IMG/VR virus record: IMGVR_UViG_3300020442_001798
Location: 1-58,084 of that record
Length of the DNA stretch: 58,084 bases
Source of the DNA: a virus
Reading direction: 5' to 3' (one strand)
Shown here: positions 50,992 through 57,613 of the stretch, piece by piece
Numbering within the stretch: the stretch's first letter is position 1
Layout of the letters: every line of letters starts with the position of its first letter
The notes under the pieces: model-generated
Seen by the model: the letters and a program-made list of their open reading frames with translations, nothing else
What the model was told of the DNA's origin: nothing
Database searches by the model: none
Program-made: the position numbers and the translations under genes

Positions 50992-51867
50992 ATGAAAATG
51001 GAAGAAATGCAAACTACTGAACAATATGTTCAGGCAAATACAGAAATAACTATAACAGAAATTGACCCAAATACTGGAGACCCTATTATGACAGAAAAAC
51101 CAGAAGAAAAAGCATTTACCAAGTTTCTAAATGGCCTTAGCGATTTGCTTTTGGAGCATGACGATTTCAATTACAATATTGTTCGTTCTGCTGCTGAACT
51201 TGTCACTGATGATTTTGATATTGAAGATCATTTCGATATTGATGAAGTAAGAATCAAAGTCCAAGAGAATTTGGATATGTATGACCTAGCAAGTGATCTT
51301 GGAGATTATCTTGACTATGATGATATTGCTACCAAAGCAATCCGTGAAATGGATATGTCTGAAGTTGCAAGTGAGGTTAGAGATTACTTCTCCGTTGAGG
51401 AAGAGATTGACAGTTATGCAGACAAATTGCTAAACGACTACGATCCCACCAATGGTTGTGGTTTGGGTGCAGCATTCACTAATGCAGTCGCTAAGGCTGT
51501 ATCTCATATGTTTGAAAATTCAGAAGATGAAAACTTTGAGGTGATGCAGTTCTTGATGAATCGCAATGCTATCGTTATGGAACGAGTAGTTGATAGTGAC
51601 AGGAATGTTGTTGAAGAAAATATCATTGCGGCTGAAGGTCAGACTTTCCGTAACGATGACAATAATTTGACTAATCCTGAAACGTTTGTGCCTTCAGAAA
51701 TTCCTGCAACTAATGTTCAGGAACATGCTATTGAAGCGTTGAAGCGTGTTGTTCATGAAGTATTTGCTTCTTACATTCCTACTTATAATGATGATCCTTT
51801 TATGAAGGTTCGTTTGGAAGCAAAAGCGTTTGATACCTTTACCGATTACATGAATGGAAAGTGGTGA
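50992..51867 (+). CDS. Large acidic protein of unknown function
   Basis: The 291-residue protein is rich in Asp and Glu with many short helices (VASEVRDYFSVEEEIDSYADKL). ATGs at 50992 and 50998 are both possible. The sequence looks like a scaffold or DNA-mimic style protein but no domain is known. It is directly followed by the GHKL-like protein gene. Confidence 0.55.
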   Translation: MKMEEMQTTEQYVQANTEITITEIDPNTGDPIMTEKPEEKAFTKFLNGLSDLLLEHDDFNYNIVRSAAELVTDDFDIEDHFDIDEVRIKVQENLDMYDLASDLGDYLDYDDIATKAIREMDMSEVASEVRDYFSVEEEIDSYADKLLNDYDPTNGCGLGAAFTNAVAKAVSHMFENSEDENFEVMQFLMNRNAIVMERVVDSDRNVVEENIIAAEGQTFRNDDNNLTNPETFVPSEIPATNVQEHAIEALKRVVHEVFASYIPTYNDDPFMKVRLEAKAFDTFTDYMNGKW

Positions 51868-51868
51868 T

Positions 51869-53545
51869 ATGGCGAGAAAAAAGTATATTCGTATTCGCAA
51901 TGTGTCGGGACAAGATGAAATGCTTGTCCCACGCATTGCCTTAGAGAAGCTTGGTCTTTCTACTAAGCGTGAAGATATGGATACAATTGGTCGATTTGGT
52001 TCTGGTATCAAGTTTGCACCAATTGCTGCTTTGCGTAATGGTTGGGAGTGGGTCTTTGTTGGTCATGATAAGAATGGCCCTTATCAAATGAAATACATTG
52101 TTCAGGAAGAGGATGGTGTTGATTGTATTTGGTATGACTATGGAGATCAGAAAAAGCCTTCATCTTTTACTACTGGTGCTGGTGAACTTTCTTGGACAGA
52201 TGCATTTCAGATTATTCGTGAGCCTATTGCTAACGCTATGGATGGTGTTAGTCAGTTCGGTGGTGAGTGGTCTATTGATGTTGTAAATAAGATCGAAGAA
52301 GAAACCGATGAGCAAAATTTTGATGTTTACATTACTGCTTCGCCAGAGTTGATGGAGATTTTAGACAACATTGATCTGTATTTTTCTTACAATAGAAAGA
52401 AGGTTTTTGAGACTGGTTCTTTCAATGCTATTGGTTTGAAAAATGTGACAAATGATTTGCGAGTGTTTTCGCAAAACGTTTTGATCTTGCATAAGTCTGA
52501 TGAGCGTTCTCTATTTGACTATGAGTTCCCTGTTATTGATTTGAACGAAGAAAGAACTGTCAAATCTGAGTGGGATTTGGGTTGGAGAGTTAGCCACGTT
52601 ATGGCTAGGGTCAATGAGTTAGATGTCATTACCAAAGTGCTTAAAGAAGCAACTAGCATGTATGATAGTGATCCTTTTGAGTTTGGTCAAGGTTGCGCTT
52701 CTCACTATAAGAATATTGATTTTGATGATGCTTGGAAAGAAGCGTTTTGCAATATCTATGGTGAGAATGCTGTAATTTATCCTGTCAACAATGCGGCTAG
52801 TTCTATTGAAAGTTCATTGAGGTTGCGTGGTTCTAAAGCAATACCTATTTATTCTGATGGGGCTTACAAGTTCCTTGAGGGTGCTGGTATTGAGAACTAT
52901 ATGACAACTCTTGGTGAAGACTATCAGTATCAGATTCAAGATGATATTTCAAAGTATCCAGAGTTGATAGATGCTATTGGTTATGTAAAGAGAGCTATCC
53001 CTGATAGCACATCAGTTATTGATAATTGTGGAATTCTATTGGGTGAAGCAGCATCGCAATGCAAAGGTCTTGCTATTAATGTTGATGATCCTGCAAAGAC
53101 AAGAGTTCTTGTTTCGGTAGAGCATCTTGATAGCGGTTCTGTTTCAGATATTGTTGCTACTTTAGTTCATGAATATGATCATGTTCGTACTGGTATTGGT
53201 GATGGGTATTCTGAAGACGGTAGGCGTTTTCGTGACCTTGCAGATAAGCATATCGGCAGAATGATTGTAAAGAATTACAAGCCTAATCCGTTCTATCTTG
53301 AGAATGGCGTGGTATGCTTTAAGGCATCAGATATGACATCTGTTGGTGGTGAACTTCTTGCTAAGACTGAGTATGTAAATATGCTTAACTGTTCCATGAT
53401 GAAGATTGGTAACTTTGTGCTCAAGGTTTTCGGTAATATTAACAACGAATCTCTTTACAATGAGCATAAGCCAGAGTTTACTGATAACAGCACTGTTGTT
53501 TCTTATCCATCATTTTCAAACATTGAAAGGATTGAGGTTGTATAG
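51869..53545 (+). CDS. GHKL-like ATPase and HExxH zinc-peptidase-like protein
   Basis: The 558-residue protein joins two kinds of motif. Residues about 38-50 (IGRFGSGIKFAPI) resemble the GxFGxGxK lid motif of GHKL (Hsp90/histidine kinase-like) ATPases, and REPIANAMDG (about 117-126) resembles the N-box (E-x3-N-x2-D). Their order is reversed compared with ordinary GHKL proteins. Near the C-terminus HEYDH (about 433-437) matches the HExxH zinc-binding motif of metallopeptidases, within LVHEYDHVRTG. ATG 51869 is taken, as the ATG at 51854 lies in the previous gene and no ribosome site favours it. The role is unknown; host takeover or defence counter-action is conceivable. Confidence 0.6.
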   Translation: MARKKYIRIRNVSGQDEMLVPRIALEKLGLSTKREDMDTIGRFGSGIKFAPIAALRNGWEWVFVGHDKNGPYQMKYIVQEEDGVDCIWYDYGDQKKPSSFTTGAGELSWTDAFQIIREPIANAMDGVSQFGGEWSIDVVNKIEEETDEQNFDVYITASPELMEILDNIDLYFSYNRKKVFETGSFNAIGLKNVTNDLRVFSQNVLILHKSDERSLFDYEFPVIDLNEERTVKSEWDLGWRVSHVMARVNELDVITKVLKEATSMYDSDPFEFGQGCASHYKNIDFDDAWKEAFCNIYGENAVIYPVNNAASSIESSLRLRGSKAIPIYSDGAYKFLEGAGIENYMTTLGEDYQYQIQDDISKYPELIDAIGYVKRAIPDSTSVIDNCGILLGEAASQCKGLAINVDDPAKTRVLVSVEHLDSGSVSDIVATLVHEYDHVRTGIGDGYSEDGRRFRDLADKHIGRMIVKNYKPNPFYLENGVVCFKASDMTSVGGELLAKTEYVNMLNCSMMKIGNFVLKVFGNINNESLYNEHKPEFTDNSTVVSYPSFSNIERIEVV

Positions 53546-53663
53546 ACTAATATGGATTTATAGTTTTGTGATGCTATCTCTTTTAGCCATTGCACTTCTT
53601 CCAGTATTTCTGTTGCTACTGGCTTTCTATTCAGCCGGTATATTAGTTGCGGTGTTTACATAA
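53538..53663 (+). CDS. Membrane micropeptide
   Basis: TTG 53538 lies 7 nt after AAAGG and 8 bases before the previous stop ends. The 41 residues are almost wholly hydrophobic (FVMLSLLAIALLPVFLLLLA), i.e. one or two membrane spans. TAATG joins it to the next gene. Confidence 0.5.
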   Translation: MYRLIWIYSFVMLSLLAIALLPVFLLLLAFYSAGILVAVFT

Positions 53664-53974
53664 TGCCTAAGTTTAAAAAATATTATGTTGTTGAGTATAG
53701 GTTAGCAATTTCAATTGAAGAGGCTGATTCAGTTCAAAAAGCTGTATCTATGGCTAAAAGAATTTGTGAACGTCAGTACGGTTTTATCCCTGAAAATTGG
53801 AATGCTAGAATATTTGAGTATGGTTCTGGTGAGAATAAAGACGGATCTGTTTCTGAATATTTCTATAATCCAAACTCATCTAATTTTAGAGAGATAACTA
53901 AAAATATTGGTTATCACAAAGATCTAATAGAAAAAGGCATCGATCCAACTAAAGAGGTTGAAGATGAGAGTTGA
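53663..53974 (+). CDS. Unknown small protein
   Basis: 103 residues with beta-alpha-beta start (KYYVVEYRLAISIEEADSVQKAVSMAKRI). Starts on the previous stop. No family recognised. Confidence 0.55.
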   Translation: MPKFKKYYVVEYRLAISIEEADSVQKAVSMAKRICERQYGFIPENWNARIFEYGSGENKDGSVSEYFYNPNSSNFREITKNIGYHKDLIEKGIDPTKEVEDES

Positions 53975-54215
53975 ACTAAAAATACTGGACATTGATTCAT
54001 CACTTATTGATAGATTAGAGTTTTTGTGGGACAAGGATGAAAGTTGGGGCTTAACTAACACAGGGCATATTAGAGTTACATTTCAGAATGGTGCAAGATA
54101 TATTTATGAAAATGTGTCTTTTGCATTATTAATGGCTGTTGCATCTTCTGACTCTGTTGGTCAAGCTTTTAATGACTCTATTAAGAACGGTAAGTTTAAA
54201 TATTACAAGGATTAA
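53964..54215 (+). CDS. KTSC-domain protein
   Basis: 83 residues from ATG 53964. The C-terminal half, VTFQNGARYIYENVSFALL then SDSVGQAFNDSIKNGKF, matches the KTSC domain pattern (Y-x-Y-x-x-V, S-x-G-x-x-F-N). The domain is common in phages and often beside nucleic-acid enzymes; function unknown. Overlaps the previous gene by 11 bases. Confidence 0.7.
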   Translation: MRVELKILDIDSSLIDRLEFLWDKDESWGLTNTGHIRVTFQNGARYIYENVSFALLMAVASSDSVGQAFNDSIKNGKFKYYKD

Positions 54216-54216
54216 C

Positions 54217-54468
54217 ATGTCTAGAAGATTGAGAAGAATAAAAAATAAATGGGAGTCTGCTGACAGTGGTGACCAATACGATCTGAAAAAGATTACTGAT
54301 TGGGTTGATAGTTTAGAGAAAGAGCTAAAAAGAAGCAAAGGTGATACTCAGTTTATTATTGACTTGCTTGAAGCATCTCGTAAATATTTTATTAAAAACT
54401 TTACAGAAGAGGAGAAAGCAGACTGTTTTGTTTATCTGGTAGGTTTGTTCCATAGGAAAATTAATTAG
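54217..54468 (+). CDS. Small basic helical protein
   Basis: 83 residues from ATG 54217, one nt after the previous stop. N-terminus MSRRLRRIKNKWESADSG is basic; the rest is helical. No function recognised. Confidence 0.55.
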   Translation: MSRRLRRIKNKWESADSGDQYDLKKITDWVDSLEKELKRSKGDTQFIIDLLEASRKYFIKNFTEEEKADCFVYLVGLFHRKIN

Positions 54469-54469
54469 T

Positions 54470-54667
54470 ATGCGCATAAAGTACCCGCCCAGATGGGTTA
54501 AATTAGAAATGTTGGATTTAGAACATCAAGGAGTCAATCTTTATGACTGGGAATTAGTCAAAGAGTTTCTGGAAAGACAAAATCGTTTCACTATGCTAGA
54601 ATGGATGAAGGATAACAGGCAGTTATTTTATTACTCTGTTCTGTCCAATAATTACAAGGCTTTGTGA
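54470..54667 (+). CDS. Small protein, unknown function
   Basis: 65 residues, rich in aromatic and basic side chains. Starts one nt after the previous stop; its stop overlaps the next ATG (TGATG). Confidence 0.55.
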   Translation: MRIKYPPRWVKLEMLDLEHQGVNLYDWELVKEFLERQNRFTMLEWMKDNRQLFYYSVLSNNYKAL

Positions 54668-55023
54668 TGAACGAAGATGCGCAGAAAGAACTATACACAG
54701 ATGTTGTATTAGAGTTGCTTACTGCGTATCTTTTTTCTGGAGAAGAAGGCAACAAACAGCTTACTTTTGATCTTATGGAATCGGTAAGGAAAAACCCTGT
54801 CACTGCTGGCAAGGGTTTGATGGAGGGTTTGGTTTTTTCTTCTGTGATACATATGGCTTTGATGATATCTATATTGGGCATGGTAATAGACAAAAGCCGT
54901 GAAGAGGCTTTGCAATATTATGCTATGGCATATCAAATTACAAGAGACAATGTTGCTGAAATGCCACAAGTTCACCCTAACATTGTGAATGATCTTGTAG
55001 AAAAACTAGACGGTATTCTGTAG
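54667..55023 (+). CDS. Helical protein with hydrophobic middle
   Basis: 118 residues. A hydrophobic stretch (LVFSSVIHMALMISILGMVI, about 58-77) could span the membrane. Flanking helices are charged. Function unknown. Confidence 0.55.
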   Translation: MNEDAQKELYTDVVLELLTAYLFSGEEGNKQLTFDLMESVRKNPVTAGKGLMEGLVFSSVIHMALMISILGMVIDKSREEALQYYAMAYQITRDNVAEMPQVHPNIVNDLVEKLDGIL

Positions 55024-55075
55024 AATACAAAACTAAAGCCTGTTAATTATTATTCTCAAAAGGAGGTAACTTACT

Positions 55076-55651
55076 ATGAGAATTTTGATATTATGTTTTA
55101 TGGCGGTAGCGTCATTATCTTTTTCAATTGGAAAGGAAATAGGTGAATCAGAAAACAAAGAGCCGGAGATCGTTTTTCTCTCTAATCCTAATCTTCCTAA
55201 TTTGGATGTAATTGAAGAAGCGGTTGAGTTGCAAACTACTACAACAACTATTCTTGAGGTAGATGAAGATATACCTTTCCCTAAGCCAGAGTATCGTGAA
55301 AAAGTAATTGTAACGACTACTACTTTACCTGAAGGTACTTGTTCTGAATGGTATTCTGTTGCGGTTGAGGCTGGTTGGTCGGTTGATCAATTGCAAAAAC
55401 TTGGTAGAATTATTTGGAGAGAAAGCAATTGTCGTCATGATGTTGCCAACAAAACTTATTCTTATGGTCTGACTCAGATTGAATGGTCGGCTCACTATAA
55501 ATGGCTTGATTCTGAGTTTGGTATCACTGAAAGAGAGGCTTTGTATGACCCTTACACAAATTTGTTAGTCGCAAAATGGTTGTATGATTATGCAGAAGAA
55601 GCGTATGGTTGTGGATGGCAACCTTGGTATATGAGTGGAGATTGGTGTTAG
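55076..55651 (+). CDS. Secreted lytic transglycosylase-like protein
   Basis: The 191-residue protein has a signal peptide (about 1-18), a Thr-rich linker region with two TTTTT/TTTT runs (about 54-88) and a C-terminal lysozyme-like domain: IIWRESNC with the catalytic Glu at about 117, YSYGLTQIEW, and NLLVAKWLY. The fold would cut glycan strands of peptidoglycan. A very strong AAAGGAGGT site precedes it. Its place among early small genes, far from the endolysin, suggests wall remodelling from outside, such as superinfection exclusion, rather than lysis. Confidence 0.75.
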   Translation: MRILILCFMAVASLSFSIGKEIGESENKEPEIVFLSNPNLPNLDVIEEAVELQTTTTTILEVDEDIPFPKPEYREKVIVTTTTLPEGTCSEWYSVAVEAGWSVDQLQKLGRIIWRESNCRHDVANKTYSYGLTQIEWSAHYKWLDSEFGITEREALYDPYTNLLVAKWLYDYAEEAYGCGWQPWYMSGDWC

Positions 55652-55905
55652 TGGAAACTAAAGTTACTTTGTCAGATTACTACTTGAATGATGATTATCC
55701 TGGTGTTATCTTTGAATGCTTAGGTCATCCAATAGAAAGTACTATTGATCATTATGGCGATGTCATTAGAGAGGAAGAAAATGATTTACAAGTTGTTATC
55801 CGTATGGTTGGTGATGACGCTGAGCATGTATATTATATCGAAGATTTGGTTGAATATACTGGACATGTTTGCTCATGCGGTCAATTGGGATGTGGACATG
55901 GTTAG
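55651..55905 (+). CDS. Small protein with C-terminal Cys cluster
   Basis: 84 residues from GTG 55651 (overlaps the previous TAG). The final residues CSCGQLGCGHG hold three Cys and a His that could bind a metal. The rest is beta-rich and acidic. Unknown role. Confidence 0.55.
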   Translation: METKVTLSDYYLNDDYPGVIFECLGHPIESTIDHYGDVIREEENDLQVVIRMVGDDAEHVYYIEDLVEYTGHVCSCGQLGCGHG

Positions 55906-55981
55906 TGTGCTTATTCACTTAGGCATACTCGTTGTGGGATCTTTATTGATTGCTTATATTAGATATAGAAAGGTTAGTTAG
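55898..55981 (+). CDS. Membrane micropeptide
   Basis: 27 residues from ATG 55898 (MVSVLIHLGILVVGSLLIAY then RYRKVS), a single membrane span with a basic end. It overlaps both neighbours by 1-8 bases. Confidence 0.45.
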   Translation: MVSVLIHLGILVVGSLLIAYIRYRKVS

Positions 55982-56070
55982 TGAATTCACTAAAAATTAT
56001 AGGCGCAACTATACTTGTAGTTGTTGCACTAGTTTCGGCATATCAGATTGCGAAAGGCGATTGGGAATGA
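55981..56070 (+). CDS. Second membrane micropeptide
   Basis: 29 residues from GTG 55981 (MNSLKIIGATILVVVALVSA then YQIAKGDWE). Single span. The start overlaps the previous stop and the TGA overlaps the next ATG, so two membrane peptides are read in series. Confidence 0.5.
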   Translation: MNSLKIIGATILVVVALVSAYQIAKGDWE

Positions 56071-56273
56071 AATTACAAAATCATACGTGTCCTCGTTGTT
56101 TGGGTGGTATCCCAAATGATTTGCGAAGAGGTGAGTATATCGGTGCTATTAGTAGAACCGACAATAAAACAGAAATCTGTTCTGCTTGCGGAACATCTGA
56201 AGCATTAGAGGATTTTTCTGGTAATGGTTTGTCAGCACAAGCGAACTGGGCGGTGAATCAGCAATGGAAGTAA
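56067..56273 (+). CDS. Zinc-ribbon protein of a common actinophage type
   Basis: 68 residues with CPRCLGGIPND, GEYIGAISRTDN and ICSACGTSEALEDF. This series of motifs recurs in phage small proteins from actinobacteria, as recalled. The two C-x2-C pairs bind zinc. Function unknown. Confidence 0.7.
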   Translation: MKLQNHTCPRCLGGIPNDLRRGEYIGAISRTDNKTEICSACGTSEALEDFSGNGLSAQANWAVNQQWK

Positions 56274-56407
56274 ATTATGATGACCCAATGGATATTTTTG
56301 ATCCAAGGAATTTTTTAAGAAAATGTGTTGAGTGTGGCAGAATGTTTGACATGCTTGACCATGTTGATGCTGAGGAATGGAATTACGGACATGATTGTGA
56401 GAACTAA
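56264..56407 (+). CDS. Zinc-finger micropeptide
   Basis: 47 residues from ATG 56264, overlapping the previous gene by 10 bases. CVEC and a later H-x-x-H-D-C group (about 33-45) could form one zinc site. TAATG joins it to the next gene. Confidence 0.5.
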   Translation: MEVNYDDPMDIFDPRNFLRKCVECGRMFDMLDHVDAEEWNYGHDCEN

Positions 56408-56781
56408 TGACTACCAATAAATATCCTGTTTGGGCTGTTAAGCGCAAAGATGGTGAAATTAAACAGCCTGCGAATAATCATGGGCATCCGGGTTATGACT
56501 ACGCTATCTGGTATTGGTGGAAGATAAAATGCGGAATGAATGTGTATAACAATGAAACTTGGGATGCATGTATGTTCCTTCTTGAAAGACACAATCAAGA
56601 TGTCTATAACAGAAATCATTACAGTTATCATTCACCTACCAAAGTGGTGTGGGAGCGTCTTGATGAAAAGACATGGCGTGTGATTAAGTCTACTTATGGC
56701 AATCATATTGTTATGGCTACACTTACAAGACTTGATGAGATTGAAAACCCTGAATCAACTTATCGTTGGTATCGGGAATAA
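56407..56781 (+). CDS. Unknown aromatic-rich protein
   Basis: 124 residues with many Trp and Tyr residues (YDYAIWYWWKIKCGMNVY), a basic character, and a beta-rich end. Last gene before the RNA cluster. Confidence 0.55.
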   Translation: MTTNKYPVWAVKRKDGEIKQPANNHGHPGYDYAIWYWWKIKCGMNVYNNETWDACMFLLERHNQDVYNRNHYSYHSPTKVVWERLDEKTWRVIKSTYGNHIVMATLTRLDEIENPESTYRWYRE

Positions 56782-56785
56782 GATC

Positions 56786-56899
56786 GTCAATATCTAATAG
56801 CATGGTGTCTAAGGAGATCTTAGAACAGGGTTTTACGCTTAGTTTGGTGGTGCTTACTAAGTATGGGTAGCCTTTCATGAAACACTATTAGATATTGAC
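56786..56899 (+). ncRNA. Structured RNA element 1, closed by a 15-bp stem
   Basis: GTCAATATCTAATAG (56786-56800) pairs perfectly with 56885-56899. CATG (56801-56804) can pair with CATG (56876-56879), leaving an AAACA bulge. Inside lie two hairpins: TCTAAG/CTTAGA (56808-56813 with 56819-56824) and CTTAGT/ACTAAG (56838-56843 with 56856-56861, 12-nt loop). It ends 4 nt before the tRNA. No convincing open frame fills it. No known family is recognised. Confidence 0.7.
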
Positions 56900-56903
56900 A
56901 TTC

Positions 56904-56976
56904 ACCCTTATAGCTCAATGGATAGAGCAAATGACTTCTAATCATTAGGTTGCAGGTTCGAATCCTGCTAAGGGTG
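56904..56976 (+). tRNA. tRNA-Arg (anticodon TCT)
   Basis: Complete cloverleaf: acceptor ACCCTTA/TAAGGGT (7 bp), D stem GCTC/GAGC, anticodon stem AATGA/TCATT with loop CTTCTAA (anticodon TCT), T stem GCAGG/CCTGC with TTCGAAT loop, discriminator G at 56976. CCA is not encoded. It reads AGA and AGG, which the phage genes use often, and probably supplements a host tRNA pool poorer in this type. Confidence 0.95.
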
Positions 56977-56978
56977 CT

Positions 56979-57031
56979 AAGAAGCATTAAGCATTATCAT
57001 CGTGGTGGATGGGACACGCTTAATGCTTCTT
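56979..57031 (+). ncRNA. Structured RNA element 2, 14-bp hairpin
   Basis: AAGAAGCATTAAGC (56979-56992) pairs perfectly with 57018-57031. Inside, CGTG (57001-57004) can pair with CACG (57015-57018) as an alternative to the last base pair. It starts 2 nt after the tRNA and is followed by a few T, so it could be a terminator or a tRNA 3' trailer as well as a separate RNA. Confidence 0.6.
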
Positions 57032-57038
57032 TTCAGTT

Positions 57039-57165
57039 TAAGATAGGCTAAGCAATAACTCCTTTCTATATTGTTAAGGAAAACCTGTGCGGTGCTGTTT
57101 GGTTGGAGCAGTTCCGGCATTAAAGGCTTTTATCATATTGGGCTAAAGGTTTTCTGCCTATCTTA
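57039..57165 (+). ncRNA. Structured RNA element 3, nested stems
   Basis: TAAGATAGGC (57039-57048) pairs with GCCTATCTTA (57156-57165). Inside, GAAAACCT (57079-57086) pairs with AGGTTTTC (57147-57154), one base from the outer stem, and AGCAATA (57051-57057) pairs with 57069-57075 through one G-U pair. The central 60 nt can form a further bulged hairpin (TGC-GG-...-GCA). It ends 31 nt before the next gene. Leader or stand-alone RNA are both possible. Confidence 0.6.
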
Positions 57166-57196
57166 TTTCTATACACATACAAACATTGGAGAATAA

Positions 57197-57613
57197 ATGA
57201 ATACACAAAGAATGATGATGCTAGCAGATTTGCTTGACTCATTACCTGAAGAAAAATTTGACATTGCCTATTGGGTAAATGATAGAAAACAGGAGGAAGA
57301 TACTCCCGATTACGTTGATCTTTCAGTTTATGATTGCAATACGACTGCGTGTATTGCTGGTTGGGCTGTTGCTTTGAAGAATGATTTAGCTGTAGATGAA
57401 CTGTATTGTGGTGATGTAGAAAAAGAAGCTACTGACTATCTTGATTTGACTAGTCATGAAAGGCAACGTCTTTTTTATTATGGAGCTGAAGCTGTTTGGG
57501 GTCAATACTCTAATGAGTTAGGGTGTTCATATCCGTATGAGAATACGGTAACAAGTAAGATGGCGGCTACCGCTATTCGTAATATTGCACAAGGAAAGTG
57601 GGAATTGAAATGA
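57197..57613 (+). CDS. Unknown protein, first of a tandem pair
   Basis: 138 residues with QRMMMLADLLDSL at the start and CNTTACIAGWAVALKND in the middle. GGAG lies 6 nt before the ATG. It is paralogous to the next gene by the shared N-terminus, central motif and the later EYLDL-like helix. The two Cys residues of the central motif are conserved. Function unknown. Confidence 0.65.
   Translation: MNTQRMMMLADLLDSLPEEKFDIAYWVNDRKQEEDTPDYVDLSVYDCNTTACIAGWAVALKNDLAVDELYCGDVEKEATDYLDLTSHERQRLFYYGAEAVWGQYSNELGCSYPYENTVTSKMAATAIRNIAQGKWELK

Noticed and set aside
56801-56884. Hammerhead ribozyme in RNA element 1
   Set aside because: A GAAAC-like stretch is present, but the CUGAUGA core and the matching third stem are missing.
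56979-57031. RNA element 2 as a simple terminator for the tRNA
   Set aside because: Only four T follow and the loop of about 26 nt is too large for a standard terminator; kept as a structured RNA with the terminator option noted.
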